The position numbers and the translations under genes were made by a program. DNA of 6,888 nucleotides, from the NCBI GenBank assembly GCA_035647455.1, contig DASRNI010000005.1, positions 1 through 6,888 of the forward strand, read 5' to 3'. The stretch's first letter is position 1. Every line of letters begins with the position of its first letter. The DNA comes from UBA1361 sp035647455. GTDB taxonomy: Bacteria > Bacillota_I > Bacilli_A > RFN20 > CAG-826. Of the stretch, positions 5,669 to 6,888 are shown in pieces. The notes under the pieces were generated by a model, which was given only the letters and a program-made list of their open reading frames with translations, did no database searches and was not told the origin of the DNA.

Positions 5669-5984
5669 AAGCTTCCTTGATTGCAAAAACGGCAACATCG
5701 TAAGTGATATCACCTTTAGCGTACAGATTTATAATTTTTTGGTATTTTTCTTTAACTTTTACTCCGCCTAGTGAATTAACGACTCGCGCAAGTTGCAAAC
5801 GTTTCGTTACTTCTTCCTCTGTTGGTAATTTAATTTCAAACGGAATCCCCCGTTCTTGAATAATTTGCATCAGAAAAAGATCAATCGCACCAGAAAGTGT
5901 TAGTCCTAATGCATTTAAAATATCTTCGGTTTGCTTTTTCAAATCATTATTAACACGCATATTTATATAGCTATCTTTAATCAT
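5655..5984 (-). CDS. RHH (RelB/DinJ-like) antitoxin with VbhA-like Fic-inhibitor tail
   Basis: About 109 residues. I chose the ATG at 5984 because GGAGG (5990-5994) lies 5 bases before it, whereas it overlaps the ATG at 5996. The N-terminal half, SYINMRVNNDLKKQTEDIL then LGLTLSGAIDLFLMQII and GIPFEIKLP, matches the RelB/DinJ ribbon-helix-helix DNA-binding domain. The C-terminal half, LARVVNSLGGVKV then KYQKIINLYAKGDITYDVA and IKEAY, has the layout of VbhA-type Fic antitoxins, which carry an (S/T)xxxE(G/N) inhibitory helix before a YxxGxI(T/S) helix. By that alignment the inhibitory Glu is replaced by Gly (SLGG, residue 73 from this start). The stop overlaps the Fic start by 14 bases. Inferred role: neutralise Fic and repress the shared promoter. 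The RHH domain is clear; the VbhA resemblance is my reading by eye. Confidence 0.85.
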   Translation of the reverse strand: MIKDSYINMRVNNDLKKQTEDILNALGLTLSGAIDLFLMQIIQERGIPFEIKLPTEEEVTKRLQLARVVNSLGGVKVKEKYQKIINLYAKGDITYDVAVFAIKEAYGKK

Positions 5985-6000
5985 TTTATCCTCCATATTG

Positions 6001-6029
6001 ATTGTAACACATTGTCATTACAAACTCAA
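6001..6029 (-). promoter_or_regulatory. Toxin-antitoxin promoter with inverted-repeat operator
   Basis: On the minus strand, TTGAGT (6024-6029), a 17-base spacer and TACAAT (6001-6006) with an extended TG form a good promoter. TTGTAA (6002-6007) and TTACAA (6018-6023) form a perfect inverted repeat separated by 10 bases, overlapping the -10 box and spacer. This is where a ribbon-helix-helix antitoxin would be expected to bind for autorepression. Confidence 0.65.
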
Positions 6030-6117
6030 TAGTGCTAAGCATAATTAATCGATTAAGTTGTAATTATTCAACAACATTAATTTAATTATTTTATAACGCT
6101 TTTTCTTCATTGTTTTT

Positions 6118-6145
6118 TTGTTGATTATTTTAGTGCTGCTATGCT
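6118..6145 (+). promoter_or_regulatory. Promoter of the pnuC-like gene
   Basis: TTGTTG (6118-6123), a 16-base spacer and TATGCT (6140-6145) with TG at 6137-6138 form an extended -10 promoter. The predicted start is about 6151-6153, leaving a leader of roughly 113 bases before the ATG. Confidence 0.6.
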
Positions 6146-6157
6146 ACTATCAATTTG

Positions 6158-6197
6158 TTAACTAATGCCACCGGGTATTCGTAACATGCAAAGTTAA
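6158..6197 (+). ncRNA. Compact folded leader of the pnuC-like gene, candidate aptamer
   Basis: TTAACT (6158-6163) pairs with AGTTAA (6192-6197). Directly inside, AATGCC (6164-6169) pairs with GGTATT (6174-6179) around the loop ACCG, giving two stacked helices plus a 12-base single strand (6180-6191). The 3' side of the outer helix shares its last two bases with the terminator stem that follows. Position, small size and target gene recall the NAD+-II (pnuC-motif) riboswitch class, but I could not confirm conserved bases, so the class is open. Confidence 0.4.
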
Positions 6198-6252
6198 GCA
6201 TTTTAGAACATGTCGTTAGGTCTTAGAAGATATGTTGTGAGGTGCTTTTTTT
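6196..6252 (+). terminator. Intrinsic terminator/attenuator before pnuC
   Basis: AAGCATTT (6196-6203) pairs with AGGTGCTT (6240-6247), with two further pairs and one G-G mismatch. AACATGTC (6207-6214) then pairs with GATATGTT (6229-6236) around a 14-base loop. The stem is about 18 bp and is followed by T7 (6246-6252). It ends only 3 bases before the GGAGG site of the gene, so it must be conditional: formation stops transcription before pnuC. Confidence 0.75.
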
Positions 6253-6255
6253 AAT

Positions 6256-6260
6256 GGAGG
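6256..6260 (+). promoter_or_regulatory. Ribosome binding site of the pnuC-like gene
   Basis: A perfect GGAGG sits only 4 bases before the ATG at 6265, a short spacing. GGCATTA (6259-6265), which covers its 3' end and the first base of the start codon, is exactly complementary to TAATGCC (6163-6169) in the leader. Confidence 0.75.
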
Positions 6261-6264
6261 CATT

Positions 6265-6888
6265 ATGAAAAAAACATGGGAATACTTCTCAAACTTAGAA
6301 AAGACATTATGGTTACTATCAGTAATTACAATACTATTGTCCTTTATTTTCTATAAGTCTAATGAATACTTGTATTTAATTGGTTCACTAATTGGTGTTA
6401 CTGCACTTATTTTTACCGCAAAAGGACATGTTGTTGGTCAAGTTTTAATTGTCGTCTTCAGCATATTTTACGGAATTATTTCGTACTCGTTTGCATATTA
6501 CGGCGAAATGATTACATACCTCGGCATGACAACGCCAATTGCAATTGCATCGATCGTCACTTGGCTTAAAAACCCCGCAGAAGGAAAAAATAATGAAGTC
6601 CAAGTAAATAGCATCAAACTTACAGAATATATCCTCATGCTACTAGGGGGTATCGCAGTAACAGTTGCTTTTTATTTTATTTTGAGCGCGATGAATACAG
6701 AAAGTTTAATTATCAGCACACTATCTGTTTTAACTAGTTTCGTCGCATCTTATTTAACGATGCGCCGCAGTAAATTTTATGCACTTGCATACGCATTAAA
6801 TGACATTGTTTTAATTACTCTATGGGTTATCGCTAGCCAGGTTAACCATAGTTATGTTCCAATTGTTATTTGTTTTATTGCTTTTTTT
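6265..6888 (+). CDS. pnuC: PnuC-family transporter, 3' end cut by window
   Basis: The first 208 codons of a polytopic membrane protein, open to the window edge. Hydrophobic segments fall at about residues 14-31, 34-51, 53-76, 80-99, 113-132, 136-155 and 163-182, with an eighth beginning, close to the seven-helix PnuC fold. The TWLKNP segment followed by a polar loop containing NEVQVNSIKLTE, and the C-terminal RRSKFYALAYALNDIVLITLW, are typical of Bacillota PnuC proteins. PnuC facilitates uptake of nicotinamide riboside, an NAD precursor; related proteins carry thiamine or riboflavin, so the substrate is inferred. No TPP or FMN riboswitch signature is visible in the leader, which favours the NAD-precursor reading. 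The gene is divergent from the toxin-antitoxin operon and controlled by its own attenuated leader. Confidence 0.85.
   Translation, partial: MKKTWEYFSNLEKTLWLLSVITILLSFIFYKSNEYLYLIGSLIGVTALIFTAKGHVVGQVLIVVFSIFYGIISYSFAYYGEMITYLGMTTPIAIASIVTWLKNPAEGKNNEVQVNSIKLTEYILMLLGGIAVTVAFYFILSAMNTESLIISTLSVLTSFVASYLTMRRSKFYALAYALNDIVLITLWVIASQVNHSYVPIVICFIAFF

Larger units (their letters stand above)
5997..6264. other. Divergent regulatory region, antitoxin versus pnuC
   Basis: This region carries two back-to-back promoters and the pnuC leader. Between the promoters lies a perfect 12-base palindrome TTAATCGATTAA (6045-6056) and T/A-rich DNA. No coding potential is seen. Confidence 0.6.

Noticed and set aside
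6045..6056. Palindrome TTAATCGATTAA as a specific operator
   Set aside because: It is perfect but short and AT-rich, and lies outside both core promoters, so there is too little to call a site.
6152..6264. TPP or FMN riboswitch controlling a PnuT/PnuX-type transporter
   Set aside because: The leader is far too short and lacks the CTGAGA-type and other conserved bases of those classes.

Overview
The window looks like chromosomal accessory DNA from a low-GC member of the Bacillota. Genes are AT-rich, Shine-Dalgarno sites are canonical (GGAGG, AAGGAG, AAGGAT), promoters have extended -10 boxes, and TGG encodes Trp with TAA/TAG stops, so nothing suggests the Mollicutes TGA-Trp code. A deeper placement (for example Erysipelotrichales- or Acholeplasma-like Bacilli) would be a guess from protein flavour only.

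Layout from left to right. Positions 47-2260 (minus strand) hold a two-gene operon: a GT4-type glycosyltransferase followed by a Sel1/TPR-repeat protein, tightly coupled. Positions 2279-2616 are a gene-poor gap carrying one copy of a dispersed repeat. Positions 2617-4345 (minus) hold a second two-gene operon: an AAA/DUF4143 ATPase with a C-terminal PD-(D/E)xK-like part, coupled to a small two-helix membrane protein. Its promoter is embedded in a perfectly phased 23-bp tandem repeat array. Positions 4355-4972 are a repeat-rich gap with the 23-bp array, a 54-bp TIR-like palindrome and two further copies of the dispersed repeat. The dispersed repeat therefore flanks the ATPase operon on both sides in the same orientation.

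Positions 4973-5984 (minus) hold a toxin-antitoxin operon: a ribbon-helix-helix (RelB/DinJ-like) antitoxin whose C-terminal half resembles the VbhA-type Fic inhibitor, overlapping a Fic toxin gene. The Fic gene is broken by a single in-frame TAA at codon 29. The N-terminal piece (DPYVY...NVL.NKF...DELD) and the rest (HPFREGNTR Fic motif) are in one frame, so it is a nonsense pseudogene rather than a natural short Fic protein. The antitoxin also has Gly where the Fic-inhibitory Glu would be expected.

Positions 6118-6888 (plus) hold a divergent pnuC-type vitamin/NAD-precursor transporter gene, cut by the window edge. It is preceded by a promoter, a compact folded leader and an intrinsic terminator just before the ribosome binding site, which is the layout of an attenuating riboswitch. 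The best candidates for something undescribed are the ATPase/membrane-protein operon with its repeat-array promoter and flanking repeats, and the pnuC leader.
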